Source of the DNA: Scytalidium lignicola
Taxonomy: Eukaryota > Ascomycota > Leotiomycetes
Reading direction: 5' to 3'
Assembly: GCA_002812745.2 (NCBI GenBank)
Contig: NCSJ02000183.1
Coordinates: forward strand, 20,970-84,969
Length of the DNA stretch: 64,000 bases
Position 1 is the stretch's first letter. Every line of letters begins with the position of its first letter. Position numbers and translations under genes: made by a program. The notes beneath the pieces were generated by a model. It saw only the letters and a program-made list of their open reading frames with translations, was not told the origin of the DNA and searched no databases. Of this stretch, positions 1-12,800 are shown in pieces.

Positions 1-3000
1 ATTGTNAAAAGTTAAAAGACTAGAAAAAAAAAATCAAGATGTATTTATATTATAAAATATATAATAAAATTAACTTTTTCAAAGTAAAGCTATACATTTT
101 AAAAAGTAGCTATATTATTGTATTTGACTATAAACTTAGTTATATTTGCTTTAAAAGGAGTAAAGTAAAATTTGACATTGTTATACTCAAATCAATTAAG
201 AATCTTCTTAATATACTTATTCTAAACAAGTAAAATAGTATATTTCTTTTAATCTTGTATAATACATACTCTTAAAAACTAAAATACAAGTCTTATATTA
301 ATCATTTTGAATAAATTATAAAGAATTTGCTTAACTTCATCGAATTAAAAGCTTTTAAGATTAATAACTAGAAAATTATTAATATAATTGTAAATAAAAA
401 TGTTTAAACATTGATTAAAGAAAATACTAAAGTTAGATTAAAAAGGAAAAAAGTTAATTTCAGCTAATCTGAACTTAAGCTTTAACTGTTAGTAATAAAG
501 AGCTTACTTTAGTTTATATAAGGACTTTAAAAAGAGTAGAATAATATAATTATCATTATTAACGATATTAATATATTCAACATTAAAAGCTTGAATATCT
601 TTAATAGTAAATCCTTTAAAGAGATTTATATAGATTTCTACGTTAATATTACTATTCAAAAAGGTTATAATGACATTTATTTAGTGTATTTGCTAACTAT
701 GAACAATAACAACTGATATTAATACCTTTTATGTTATTAACTTAACAATACTTGCTTAAGTTTGATTATAATCTACTTTATAACATTGTTTATACTTTTT
801 AACTACAAACTTAACTTTAAAGTGTTTAATTTAACAATTTGTATTGTATTTAATATAATAGACTTATTAACTCTTTAAAGCATACTTTTTAAGAAAAAGC
901 TGAATAAGCTTAAAAGTCTTATACTTCACTAAAAACTTAAACTTAGTAATTATAATATCTTCTTATTCCTTAGAATATAGAGTATTAAGAGCTTTCTTAT
1001 AAGATTTTAATTTTATGAGATTATCTGTTATAACTAGAGTATACTTTAAATTTAAAGTAGAATAAGTTGTAAAGTAATAGTTATAAGTTATAGTAATTGT
1101 TAAAGGTTGACTAAAAATCTTTCCTTTATTAGGAAAAACTTTAGAAATGACTAAAAATAAAGAAATAACTGGAAATGGAGATAAAGCTTAAGTACTTGAC
1201 TTTATAATTTACAAGTATATAATATAATTCTTCGTAAAATTAACGTATATAATATCAGAGTTAATATATTCTTATTTAAGCTTTTTATTCTTTAAGCTTT
1301 TCAAACGATTATAACTGCATTTAGTTAGTATAACTACTTAAAGAAGTTTATCTTCAGATATTTCCTCTTCTTCAGTAAGTTGTATAACTTTTTTAAACAT
1401 AAAGTTCAACTATAAAAGAAAAGTTGTATTTTGCAAAGTAGAAGGTAAAAATAGTAGAGAATATAAAGAACTAACTTTAATAACAGCTTTAACATTTTGA
1501 ACTTTGATAACAAACNTTTTTTAAATGTAAATTACTTTTAATAAAAGTAATATAAAAAGTGTAAACTAGTTTATAAATGCATAAAGAAACTTAATAATAA
1601 TAAATCAAGTTATTCTTAAAGTTTAGTAATATACTCTCTTTAACTTTAAAAGTTATCTTTTAAGATATTATACAATATTCTTTGTTAATATGTATAAAGA
1701 TTATAAAACTAATAATATAAAGGTTTAATAGATTAGACTTATAATTAATATTAAAAGGAAAAACCTATTTTATAAAAGTTTCAAATAAAGTAATATCACT
1801 TATAAAAGTTCTAGTTATAAGATAATTGTTAATATATATAACTAACTTATATACTTTATTTTAAAGTATAAGAAGAATGCTAATAATAATCATAATAGTA
1901 TAAGTTCTTGTAAATATAAAGTATTCAACTCTTTTAAAAACTTTATTTTGTTATAATATATAAGAAGTAGTCTTTTTATGTTAAATACTTTTATAATTAT
2001 AAAAAATATTAAGTTTCTCTTTATTAAACTTGTTTTTACTATTAATTTAAATCAGTTTAAAAGTAATATTCTACTAATTCTTAAGAAGAGTACAGTATAT
2101 AACTATAATATTATATATNACTTTTCTTTTCTTTATAAGTATAACCTTAAGTAATACTAGAGTAATCATTTACAATAGTAGTAGTATAGTAATGCTTATT
2201 ATAGTTAACAAATGTAATTATACACATATTAATATTTAAGATCTTACTAACTTTAGTAGATTGTTTTTTAAGTTCTCGAAAAACACTTTTCTTAGAATAA
2301 CTATATTTATAAGCTTTACAGAAGAAAAAGTCTTTGTTAAAAGCTTTTTTNCATTAGCTTAACGTTAATACTAAAAGTAACTTTAATAGTATTCTTAATA
2401 ACTTTAAAGTTTGTATATGTTAAACATTAATGAATAATATTTAAACTAAAGATTGTTTAACAAGTAAAGAATACTAAAATAAGTATTATTAAAAAGAATA
2501 TTAATTTCAAATAAATACTAACAAGAAAAATAATAATAACATTATATTTAATGTTATTTTTATTAAATATACTAAATGAAATAATACAAGTATTATTATT
2601 TTATACAAGAAATTTTAAAGTTCTAAAAATATTAACCGGAAATATAAGTATATACTATACATTAGTAAATGTTAAGAAAAAGGATAAACTATCTAAACAA
2701 GTAATTTCAAAAGTAATAGTACTTATGCTTACAATTAGAGTAAAACTATTACTTGTCTTTTATAGAATAAAAATTAGAATATATTAAATAAAAGTTAAAA
2801 TCAAATTAATTAAGATTATTAATAATATAATTAATAGTACTTATATTTACAATTTATTAATTATATGTAAATATAAAAAAAGCTATAAAATTAACAATGA
2901 CTAAGCTAACAAAGTTAAAATTAACAATGTTAGATTTGTCTTTTAAATTAGACTTTTTAAGTTTATTCTCACTTTTCTTCTTCTTCTTTTTGTTAGACTA

Positions 3001-3400
3001 CTTTACTTTATATTTTTCAAGCTTCTTAGAATGCTTTTAAAAGCAATTAGATTTTTTGTAACTATTCTTCTTATAATAATTATACTTGACATTCTTAGAA
3101 TTCTTTGAATTATTTAAGTTCAAATTAAAATTATTCTTGTTATATATTATAACACCAGAGAAGCTAATAGTAGAAATAGATTTATTAACAATATCTTCTA
3201 TAAGTTAAGTAAGTATAAATAACTTTTTAGATTTACTAGTTAAACATTAATGTTTAGCCTAAATGGGATATTCATCTTCAAGACTAAAAATGAAGATAAA
3301 TTTATAGAATAACTTTATATTATCATTTTTAATAGCTTTTAAATTAGCTATTATCAACTTGAATATAGTAATATACATACTCGTAAAGTTAAAGTAATTG
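1..3400 (-). mobile_element. Decayed Ty1/copia retrotransposon, gag to RT
   Basis: This is an extremely AT-rich stretch with no intact ORF. Read on the minus strand, a gag-type zinc knuckle (pattern CX2CX4HX4C) lies near 3110-3040 with two Cys turned to Tyr, the Gly to Ser and the His to Tyr, all single C-to-T or G-to-A changes. Further along the same strand, about 1020-650, lies the reverse-transcriptase segment typical of copia elements (a stretch resembling KARFVVKGYKQ, then a DYNQTWAS-like motif), interrupted by TAA/TAG where Gln or Trp is expected. The gag-before-RT order fits a minus-strand copia element whose RNase H end lies beyond the window start. RIP decay is inferred from the mutation type. 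LTRs were not resolved. Confidence 0.75.
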
Positions 3401-5189
3401 TATTTAATAAAGATTAACTTAAACAAGAACTTTTATTATAGATTATAACCTTTTCCTTAATATTAAACTTTTAAAGTACTTTAAACAAACTTTGCTATAT
3501 TATAATCCTTAATTAATAATGTAGTTTTATTGTTAATATTAACATTAAAATATATATGAGTTTTAATATCATTTTTACATTAGACCTTTTATTTAGGAGT
3601 ATCTTCTTTAAGAGGTAAAACAGTATTATTAACATAATCTTTAAGACTTTTAGAATAAAGTAATACTATAAAACAAAAGCTTTAAAGGTTATAATTCTTT
3701 AAACTTTTAAGTCTTTAGTCCTTTAGAAGAATAACAGTACTAAAGTCATTGGTTATGCTAAATTGATAGTTAAACATATATAAGTAAACAGAAACAAGAA
3801 GTGCTAATTAATATAATCAATATAAAAGAAGAAGAGTTAGCTTAATTACATTGTTACTAAAGTGTATAACCTGTTGAATAAGGACAATAAAAGCATAGTA
3901 CGTAATATAAGGTTACTCTGTATATTATAGTGTTGTATAATAGTAACTACGTATATACAGAAGAGTTAACTAATAGAAGGGAAGTCATGTATAATACAAA
4001 AGTTAGTGTTTAAGGTAGCACATAGGATATTACAACATTATATTAAATATATTTATTGAAAATAGCTTTAATAACAAGATTCTTCTAGTTTTAGGCTACT
4101 GTATAAATTTATTTAAGTAAATGTTTTCTTCTTTAATTTTACTTCTTTTTTTAAGCATTAATTGACAATTGTTAATATTATCTTTTTTTTAAAGAGATTT
4201 ACTGTATTCTTATAACTTTTTACTAGTATAACTCTTGTTAAGTTATAATTTTCTTATTATTCTTTTTTCTATTATACTTTATTTTTTTNTATATTTTTGT
4301 TCGTTAAGATCTTAAAGTAGAATTATCTTTTGTTAAATTACAGTTTGTTTTTTNGTTATACTTCTACTTGATCTTTTAATTTAGCTTGTTTTTCTATTTT
4401 TTTTTTCTATTATTATTCTGTACTTTTATATAATATTTTTACTTTTTGTTCAGTTATTACTTCTTTTTTTTTAAGAATTATATAATAGAATTGTTTTTTT
4501 GCTATACTCCTTTTTNGATTCTTCAATTTAACTTACTTTGCACTTTTTNACTTAACTTTAAAATATTTCTTTCTTCTTCTTATACTTTTGCTTTACTTTA
4601 GTTATAATATTTACTAACTTCTTACTAAACTTTAAAAATAGTACTAGCAAATGCTGAACTTCTTATTCTTACTAATAAAGAAGTATAATATTAACAATGT
4701 TTTTATAGCTTGTTTAAGTAGAAAGCTAATATTCTATAATAATGTATAAATAATATTAGTAAATCATGATTATTGTTATATAACTACTTTATTACTATTA
4801 TATAATTGCTTAACTAATTCTCTATAAACTAATTCTTAAAATGTTTATACTATAAGTAGAATAATAAAACTTGTTTTCTGGTAAGTATATACTTCTTTCT
4901 TTGTTTGCTTTTACAAATTAATAATTAATCACTTATTAATTTCCTATTAGTTAACTAGTTTGTTAAAAGTGTAAAGTAAAGCTTTTTAGACTGTTATTAT
5001 TGTATGTAATAATATTTTTAATATAAGCTTTGATATAATAATTATTACTAGTGCTAAACTTTTATTAATTTAGTGTTAGAATAATGTAAAAGTAATATAA
5101 GTAGTTGTTTTAAAAATGCTTTTAATTTATTAAGAATTCTAAAAGTATACTTTTAACTTATTTAAATAAAATTCAACAAGTAAAATTAC
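3401..5189. other. AT-rich block, no gene recognised
   Basis: Very AT-rich DNA with poly-T tracts and several ambiguous bases. A slightly GC-richer patch at about 3850-4030 could be a decayed LTR of the neighbouring copia relic, but no terminal repeat pair could be matched. No coding signal was found. The block ends abruptly at about 5190, where a transposase reading frame of normal composition begins. Confidence 0.6.
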
Positions 5190-6680
5190 CTTGTTCATCT
5201 ATTTTTTGTCCATCCTGATTCGATTCCAATATACCAACAACACTCAGACATATTGCTATTAGATTGCACATACAAGACCAACCAATTTAATATGCCACTT
5301 CTCAATATATGTGCAATGACCGGAAACAACAAGATAATTCAGGTTAGGCTCGCTTTCTTGTCAGACGAGAAAGAAGGTGCATATGAGTGGGTTTTACGTC
5401 AGTTTAAGGAGGTTATGCAAAAGTACAATATTGCAAAGCCACTCTCTATAGTAACTGATAGAGAATTGGCTCTAATAAGTTGTCTTGATACATACTTCCC
5501 TGAGTTCCATCATCGCCTTTGCCAATGGCATGTTAATATGAATGTATTAGCAAAAACAAAGTGATTCTTCCCACCTCCGGTCAAGGAAAATGGTATTGTT
5601 ACACAACATCCAACCTTTCAGGAATTCTTGAAACAATGGAGGGCAATCTTAGACTCTAAAACTTTAGAGTCTTATTCATCCAATCTCACCAAATTGCACA
5701 CATATCCTGATGTGGCAGTCAAGTATGCTGAGAATACTTGGCTTTCCCCATGGAAAGAGAAATTAGTCCGATATTAGGTTGATCAACATTACCATTTTGG
5801 AGTTCTTGTTACTTCACCTATTGAAGGCTGTTATAGTACTCTTAAGTCTTTTATACAACAGAGTAATTTGAGTCTTAATACATTATTCAACCGAGTATTA
5901 TACTTTTGGCAAAGTCAAAGGAGTAATATTGAACTTGTAATTGGTCAGGAAACACTCCGCAAAAGGCACTATACAGAGAATGCTCTGTTTTCTGCTATTA
6001 GAGGAGAAGTATATTATTATGCACTTGAAAGGCTTCGTCAGGAGATATCTAAAATACCTAAAGATGCTCCTTTAGAGACTGTATGCAATTGTACAATTCA
6101 ACAGTCAATAGGTCTTCCATGCTGTCATACTATATGGCAAAGACAACAAGCCGGAGGCAGGATTCTACTTGAAGATATACATCCACATTGGCGATATAAT
6201 AGGCAGTTCACTTCAATACCTCAGCGTATTCAAGAGCCCATCTTTCAACCCCTAGTGGTTAAAAGGAAGGGGAGGCCAAAAGGAGCATTAGGACAGGGCT
6301 CAAAATCAAAGGCAAATTCTAGTACAAGACGCTTACCCTCTGCCTTTGAACTTCCTACTAGTTCAGCTCCACCAGTCATGGAAAGAATAACGTTGGATCA
6401 CTTCAATCCAGAAGACAGTGAGAAGAGAGAACTGTATATTACTCGGTCTAGGCGTACAGCTACAAGAATTGGCCTGCAACGTCTCCAGGAAATTGGTGAT
6501 ACGTATGAGCCTGGTACAGCACGTGAACGAGGTTATCAACTTGGTATATCGTCAATATACCATACTGATTCAATTCAGGAAACGGAAGAATTGATCAATA
6601 AAGCGATAAGGGTGACAGAGACTACAGAGAGAGTGGAGGAATCACAAATGACGCAAGATTGTATTGAAGTGTTAATGTAG
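5190..6680 (+). pseudogene. Mutator-like (MULE) transposase, broken
   Basis: One reading frame runs across this interval with two in-frame stops, TGA at 5562 and TAG at 5775. The first part has the MULE DDE core: an LLLDCTYKTN motif near 5256, a VTDREL motif near 5450 and a CQWH motif near 5521. After the stops comes an IEGCYSTLK segment that carries the expected third acidic residue, then a SWIM zinc finger (CxC near 6087, then CCH near 6120), then a basic KRKGRPKG AT-hook-like patch near 6260. The N-terminal DNA-binding part is missing, because the frame dissolves into the AT-rich block upstream. Both stops are explained by single transitions (CGA or TGG to TGA, TGG to TAG). It was an autonomous DNA transposon gene and is now inactive. 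Terminal inverted repeats were not found. Confidence 0.85.
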
Positions 6681-7366
6681 TTTAAAAGTGTCTGAGTTAT
6701 TGACAGTTGGATTGAATTTATAGTTAAATTACATTGTTGAGTCTCTTTGCACAATATTAATTTGTATGCGACCGAGAGATGCAATTATGCAAGACCAGTG
6801 CCGGTGTCGGCGGAAGTTGTTGAGTGCCTTTAGGTAAGTCATGAGTGCCAGTAGCTCAGGCCTATTTGTTTTATGGTTGAATATTTGGAGTTGAATGCTC
6901 AAGTGGTGGGAAAGTAGCCTGGTGGACCGGGAATTACGTTATAATATAGATAATTAAATAATTATAAGAATAAATATCTAATATCAGAGGCAGCGTGGGT
7001 GGTATATAAAGGCCACCGCAGTCATATAAAAACGATGTTTAACCATGATTTAATGCCCAAATAAAGTATATCTTTTTATGGATAAAAAAGAAGAAAAAGA
7101 AGAAGAATGAAGGAGATATATAAGATTAAATATTTATATATATAACCTTTATTATTTGACTTATAAGTCAAACATTTAATATTAGGCTAAACTTAATTTA
7201 CTTGAGTTGTTGGAAAATCGGACTTGACTTGCTTGACTTGTTTGACTTGCAAACTTGACTTGGTTAACTTGACTTGTTGAGAGCGCTACTTGATTCATCT
7301 TTTTACGGATGATAAATGATTGTTTTCTAAATAGATAAATTATTCTAGTTTATAAGCCTGGAACGC
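6681..7366. other. Intergenic, with short TTGACTTG repeats
   Basis: This lies between the MULE relic and the 3' end of the ankyrin gene. It turns AT-rich from about 6945 and holds a purine run near 7085-7110. At about 7222-7280 it holds a cluster of direct CTTGACTTG-type repeats. No coding signal was found. Confidence 0.5.
7222..7280. repeat. Imperfect direct repeats of ACTTGACTTG
   Basis: About six imperfect copies of a (A/G/T)CTTGACTTG unit follow one another, broken by a few bases. They lie about 90 bp downstream of the ankyrin gene stop codon. This is a simple-sequence tract with no function assigned. Confidence 0.6.
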
Positions 7367-9065
7367 TCAACATTGATTATTATTATTATTATTAGATATA
7401 ACCTGCAACAACTGTAGCAGTGCTCTTCCCCTTCCTGTGCCGGCTAACCGTTGTCTCATAGATTTATCGTCTTCGAGCAGTTTGTTCTTTTTCTCTTCGT
7501 ATATCTGTCGAGGAGTCCTGCCAGCTGCATTCCGTTGGTCCATCAAGTTGATCTTACTTCCAGCTTCTTGCAGTATATTCATCATTTCATCCTGCGCTTT
7601 TATTTTATCCTCTACCCTTATACCCATTGATTTAAACTGGGTATTTTCACCTGCTGCTTCATGTAATGGCGTGTTTCCTTTTGAATTTCTAATTGTTACA
7701 TCAGCACCTCTATTTAATAGAAGTTGCGCCGCCTCAACGTTCGTCAGATTTGTCGCTATAAAATGAAGAAGGGTATTGCCATCTGCATCAACATCGTTTA
7801 CGTTAGCACTATGTGCTAGAAGTAAATCCAGGAAAGCCGTATCAAGAAGCCTGCCAGCTAGTATATGTGAACCTAAGCAGTGTAGCGGAGTACGCCCCTT
7901 TCCGTTTCGCAAGCTTGCATCCACACCATTTTCGCATAAGATCTGTAGGATCTTAAAATGCATATTGCTGTATGGTATATAACTTTTAACGGCATAATGT
8001 AAAGGGGTGTTTCCTTGTTTGTCTTGAGCATTAATAATATTAGAGTTACCAGTCAACAGGAATTTAATAGTGCAGAAGATACGTGAAACAAAATCGGTTT
8101 CAAGGAGCATATGGTTCTCTTCAAACACATAGGAGCCTGCAACAGCATAATGGAGGGGTAAACGTCCCAAAGTGTCACAACAAGATACCATGGCTGCAAT
8201 ATTGATTCCGTTACTTCGCCGGTCAAACAGGATTTGAATTCCATCATTGTTTGAATAGAAGCTAGCAATATGAAGTGGAGTAACGTCCCAAACAGGATCC
8301 AAGGGGCCAACTGGGTTGATATACATCTGTTTTGTATCTACATCAGCTCCTTCGTCGATAAGGCGATTCACTAATTCAGGACTGGCTCGGGAGATAGCTA
8401 GACTAAGAACAGTGTTTGTGGGTTGCTTATTGGCTTGAGGGACAACATCACGAGCACAAGCACCTCTGTCGAGAAGTAGCCGTATCAGATTTTCAGCACA
8501 GGTTATATAATCGTGTACCGAATTTTNGTCCGACATCCTGTATATGAGCTAAGGAGGACGCAGCCGCGAGCAATGCTGTTACGCCTTCGTCATCTCTAGC
8601 ATGAATGTTGGCGAATGCAGGTTTGTCATCCAAAAGAAAACGTGCGGTATTGATATGGGCAAATTCGCAGGCTACATTTAGCAGTAAATAACCTCGCGCA
8701 TCAAGTGCCACAGTTGTTTGGGTTGGATCGGCAACATAATGCTCCAGAAGAACACGAAGAGCATTGCTGCTTCCATGACGAGCAGCGACCCAAAAAGGAT
8801 CAAAACGGTATGTTTCTCCAGATTCCATAGCACCAGGAAATTGTGCCAGGTACTGATTCAGAGTAACCACGTCGTCAAGCTCAATAATTGTAAACAAGAA
8901 TTCTCTGTACTCAGTCTCATAAAAAATGGCACCATTTTGGCCCACTAGTTTGTTTAGGCCATTGTCAGACATTCCATGCTGTCTAGATTCGAGCCGTTGG
9001 AATTTGCGGTATAGCGATGTTGATATTGACACGGGCGGAGAATGTGCAACCATAGCTTTTGTCAT
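7367..9065 (-). CDS. Ankyrin-repeat protein
   Basis: Two minus-strand frames, 9065-8493 and 8536-7367, together make one protein of about 565 residues. They meet at an ambiguous base (8527) directly after a T run, so the frame change is probably a base-calling gap. The N-terminal 60 residues show no domain. Degenerate ankyrin units follow from about residue 80, and the second half has at least six clear ones (TPLHIAS, LPLHYAV, TPLHYAV, TPLHCLG, TLLHFIA, TPLHEAA). The C-terminus has a short coil-forming lysine/glutamate stretch and ends in an Asn run encoded by an AAT microsatellite (7376-7396). Ankyrin repeats are protein-binding scaffolds; no enzyme domain is attached, so the partner is unknown. 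There are no RIP-type stops, unlike the genes on either side. Confidence 0.75.
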
Positions 9066-9814
9066 GTGATGACTCTATCTGGTTGAGTGTGTAATTTGAT
9101 AAAAAGATGTCATGTAATGATGAATTGAAATGAAAAAGGAAAAGAAACGACTTATTATTTGTTAACAACTTCATTAGCGAATGAATCGGCTAAAATGTCA
9201 GGCGCCGTCCGTTAGCCAGCATTCCATTCCAGTTTAAGTAACCTTGCGGGTAACTCATAATTGACTTTTATTTCCTTTTTTCCTCAAAGTTTCCGAGGCT
9301 TCGTTATTTTGTGGAAGATTCGACTAGATTGAACTAAATGAACTACTTATAGTTGGAAAGCATACTCTATATATCTTGACCTAAAGATTCTACTCAAATG
9401 AGCCCAGAGTCTATTCGGTTAATCCTCCAGAGTACAGCTGAACACCTATCTCAGCACCAGGTGTTTTAGCCTCATGCCTTAGCCATGCAAGTACGCGTTA
9501 ATTTAACCAATATTCCTTCAGCCTTTTTATTGTGCAACTCATAATTCTGGCCAAATAGTTACAAGTAATTTGCATTGCATTCAACTACAAAATGTTTTAG
9601 AAAGATCATTATGCTATAATGACCCCTTCAGATGTTGGTGCTAGGGAGCAATGATTTGAGGAACAGTGATATAAAGTCAATTGAGGTATCTACAAGATGA
9701 CTATAGTGCAGTTTATAAGGTACGATATTCTAGATATTTTCGTTCCGTTCCTGACAGGCCTTTGCTCGCAACTAAAAGAACTTTATATTATACACTCTCT
9801 ATACACTTTTGCTG
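9066..9814. other. Intergenic between ankyrin gene and chitinase relic
   Basis: This is the upstream region of the ankyrin gene (divided from its ATG at 9065) and the downstream region of the chitinase pseudogene. No ORF or repeat of note is visible. Composition is moderately AT-rich. Confidence 0.5.
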
Positions 9815-12800
9815 CTACTGAGAGGGAGTAACAGGACTAGTAGCTTGGAAATTTGTAGGTAGCATGCCGTCGGGTAGCCAATTATAATCAAAGGCATAGG
9901 CCTTAGGTCTGTAGACATTCGTGTTGCTAAAATCAGTTGAGGAGCCCATATCACTATTCAAACTCGGCCATAAATATCGCAAATTTTCCAAATCGAAGAC
10001 GCCTTGGTTGTAAAGCCAGATGCCCTTTTGAATATTAAGTCAACTCTAGTTTCATATCACAGGAGATACAGGCTAAAAGAATATCAAATCTTATGCAAGG
10101 TGTTTTCTGCTCAATTCAATCTAATTGAGGTCTTTATTCACGCGTTGAACACCAGCTTAGTAGGATGCCTAGTTGGGCAGCATTAAGCAAAAAAANGGAA
10201 AGTAGACGCTTACCCATTGATTCATTGCGTGTGAGAAACCTGGAGGTCTAGGGACAGCGTCGATAGATGCGGTTCTATCTGTGCCGATGTACCATCTGTT
10301 GACTTGTCTACCTGATCGCTGGCAAGCAACGGGCTGGCTACGCGCATTATAATTCTGCATGCCTCCTGCATTTCGGCTATTAAATACGATATCGGCTCCA
10401 TCCGCGAACCTCCATTCAGCACGGTAGTCAGGTTAGAACCAACCCGTACTTGAGTTGTAAACTTGAGTTATAGCTTCGGGCAGCATGATGGTCCTGCTGT
10501 GGTAGACACTGACGGAGTCAACGCCAGGATACCAGTTTGTCCGGTTTATAAAGGTATACCGGTCTAATGGGATGTGCAAGTGGAATATGACCCAACGGTC
10601 TGGGTAAGCTGTGTGGTCGCTATCACTGTATAGTACGAGCAAGTCTGGAGCAGGTTGCACTCCTACCTGAGGGCCGATCCAGAACGCCACCTCGAGAAGA
10701 ACTTGACGGTTGCCAGAGCTGATCCACCGCAAGTAGTGCAAGGTGAGGTCTCCCTAAACATCCCGAGTTAGTAACTGAATTCTCCAGTAGGCAATAAGCC
10801 CTAGAAGTAACATACACTAACAATGCCTGCCAACGCCTTCATGATTGACGGCTGGGTACCATCTCCACTGTGGTCATTTGTGGTGGTTTCAGAGAGTTTC
10901 CAGGCGGAAATATCGGCGAGTACGCGTTTATCAAGTGAAGATGAAGGGGCCACATACTCACACAAGCCTAATGCCGCACCGTCTAGGCTAGCAATTCCGT
11001 TGGCTGAGGTGTAAATATTGCAGAGGTAGTCGGAGATCAGGGTATTGGGGCCAAACTGAGGGATTCCACACCAACTGCTCTCGTATAATGTATTCCTTAT
11101 AGTGTTAGAATTGACACCGTTGTCGCCAATATATTCATCAACACGGGTGTCCAAGATATTTATCATATCCTACCGGGGGAATTGGGACGTAAGTAATGTC
11201 GAAAGCATAGGCAGCAAAAATGCAAGAGTAATGCTTTCGTCGGTGGCGCGCATATCCAGCAAGTCTCGTGTGACCAGGGAGAAAGACGCACTATACTGGG
11301 CATCCCAGTCTCCAGGACACACGGGCGATGGCAGGAATTTCTGGAGGTAAGCATCAAACTCCTAGGCCATCTGGTCTTGATAAATGATCGGGCTGGTTCC
11401 GCGTGGGTTTACGCTGGAAGAGGTCGAATTAGTCCCAGTGCAACAGTATGCCTCGTTGCCAAGAACGCAGTTCGGCATGTTGGCTGTCAGATCGCTCCCT
11501 GTAAAAGCCATAACTGTTTGTTCAGCAATGCGAATTGAGCCGGATGGGCATGTATCACTACAAAACGATGGGTATCCAAGCAACACCTCATGGCCAAACC
11601 AGTTGCAATTCGTAAAGGGGTCTGGAATAGACCTGGAACAACAATAGTTATATGTCTTCTTATTACTACATGATAGCCGACTGCCCTAGCCATCTCGAGA
11701 GCTTACGACAAAGGTCGAGTATCCGGACGGACATGTATCATCACTTTCGCAGCTTGAAGTCCACTGACAGTCCGCCCACGGCGTTGTTGACGCCGTGATC
11801 GTACAGCATACAGACTGGTAACCAGATCGACAACCAGATGAGGCAGTGCTTACTTCCGCCTCATTGCTGTTGTACCCGCCAGAACATTTCCTACTGTTAT
11901 GGAAACCTCGCCACCGACAAGTTAGTATATCAGTTGAGGTTGGACAACATAGAGTTTAGGTCTGACCAAAACTAGGTGTGCACTCAGTCGAGTCGAGTAT
12001 GAGCTATGACTTCTGGTCGTCCCGAACGATGGTCGTGAAGCCGTTTGGGCATACTTCACCGCAGTTAATGAAACGACAGTATTGATCTTGAGTCTCTTGC
12101 GTGTTGCCAGCTGACGTATCGTGAAGAGAGATGGTCAGGCCTGTTGATGAGTCCACATTCAATTCATTGCCCACGGCCGCTGCAAGGCCGTCTGAAAATG
12201 TCATGTTGCTGTCATCATAGTCTACCGACCACACAAAGACGCTACCTAGACACTGGGATTTAGCAAAATCGGCCTTGAGTTTCCATGTGTCTTGATCATC
12301 AAACGATGCCCACTGATCTTCATTCCAGGTTATAACCTTAACTGCTGCGTCCGAATACAAGATAAGACTGAGGTTATTCTCGTTAATGAGCTCCTCAATC
12401 TCGCTGTTGAAGAGAATTCCAGCAGTAGCACTACAATCGCCTGCATCACCAGCCGAGAGGTAGGCACAACCTGGTGCTGAACAGGAGGAACTTACAATAG
12501 TGAAGCTACAACCATAAAAAGCTAAACCGAGGTTGACTTTGGAGGGTGTGATATTATTACGCCAGAGCAGATCTAGTGTATCTATAATCTCTGTCAGGTT
12601 CGTATGAGCATCGAGGTAAGCGCCGGTCCACTCGTTTCCTATGTCCCAGGTCCCGTGAAGGTCATAGCTCATATAGTTAAACCAGTCTACAGACGGCTCG
12701 ATCGCGGCAAGGTCGAAGTGCTGTAAATACCAGTAGCTAGTCGGCAGCATGATGGAGAGACCAAACTTATATTCATCCAAGGCTGTCTTCAGGTTGGAGA

